This document shows positions 5,037 to 5,114 of a stretch of 5,114 nucleotides of DNA, one piece after another. Each line of letters opens with the position of its first letter. The stretch's first letter is position 1. Both the position numbers and the translations under genes were made by a program. The stretch comes from DASSHC01 sp035693105 (GTDB taxonomy: Bacteria; Chloroflexota; Chloroflexia; Thermomicrobiales; Thermomicrobiaceae), in NCBI GenBank assembly GCA_035693105.1, contig DASSHC010000251.1:1-5114 (forward strand). Direction: 5' to 3'. The notes under the pieces are model-generated. The model searched no databases and was not told the origin of the DNA. It saw only the letters and a program-made list of their open reading frames with translations.

Positions 5037-5114
5037 TTATCCGACGCCCAGTCCCTGGGCAGCCCGAGTCAACACCGCCGCAGCGCGCTCGACCTCGTCG
5101 GCGGTCGTGGGGCG
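5037..5114 (-). CDS. 3' end of a possible class V aminotransferase / cysteine desulfurase-like gene (partial)
   Basis: Reading leftward from the window edge gives 25 codons, RPTTADEVERAAAVLTRAAQGLGVG, then TAA at 5039-5037. R-x-T-T-x-x-E-V-x-x-A-A-x-x-L is how many NifS/IscS-type and other class V PLP-dependent enzymes end (G-R-x-T-T-E-E-E-V-D-x-A). GC content and codon use fit coding DNA, and the frame is open to the edge. The catalytic part lies outside the window, so the family call is tentative. The gene is convergent with the dehydrogenase gene. Confidence 0.5.
   Translation of the reverse strand, partial: RPTTADEVERAAAVLTRAAQGLGVG

Overview
This window is high-GC, densely packed bacterial DNA. 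The gene set is a DUF6483 protein, an EamA exporter, a short nitroreductase, a two-helix 'low affinity iron permease' protein, a zinc-ribbon membrane protein and a DUF1932 dehydrogenase. Together with GTG starts, strong GGAGG-type ribosome binding sites and hairpin repeats with TTCA loops, this suggests a Chloroflexota chromosome, perhaps a Thermomicrobia/Sphaerobacter-like lineage. The lineage is inferred from memory of families and repeat style; no marker gene is present to prove it.

Layout. Positions 1-138 hold no gene but contain three hairpins of one style, probably an interspersed repeat and possibly a terminator. Positions 1789-139 (minus) are a two-gene operon: a DMT/EamA exporter followed 4 bases later by a DUF6483 helical protein. 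A 106-base divergent region (1790-1895) separates it from a plus-strand nitroreductase-family flavoprotein (1896-2405). Three more plus-strand genes follow: a small iron-permease-family membrane protein (2525-3031), a zinc-ribbon protein with one membrane segment and an outer domain (3188-3907), and a DUF1932 NAD(P)-binding dehydrogenase (3987-4877). Each has its own clear ribosome binding site, and gaps of 79-156 bases separate them, so they may not all be one transcript. The last 78 bases carry the 3' end of a minus-strand gene resembling the C-terminus of a class V aminotransferase/cysteine desulfurase, convergent with the dehydrogenase.

The genes do not form an obvious pathway. The clearest functional link is the tightly coupled exporter-DUF6483 pair. 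I found no phage, transposase, CRISPR array, tRNA or rRNA, and no convincing new multi-gene system. The most unusual material is structural: a repeat-like palindrome forming part of the exporter's C-terminal tail, a related copy upstream of the zinc-ribbon gene, the hairpin trio at the left edge, and two mutually exclusive perfect stems after the dehydrogenase gene.
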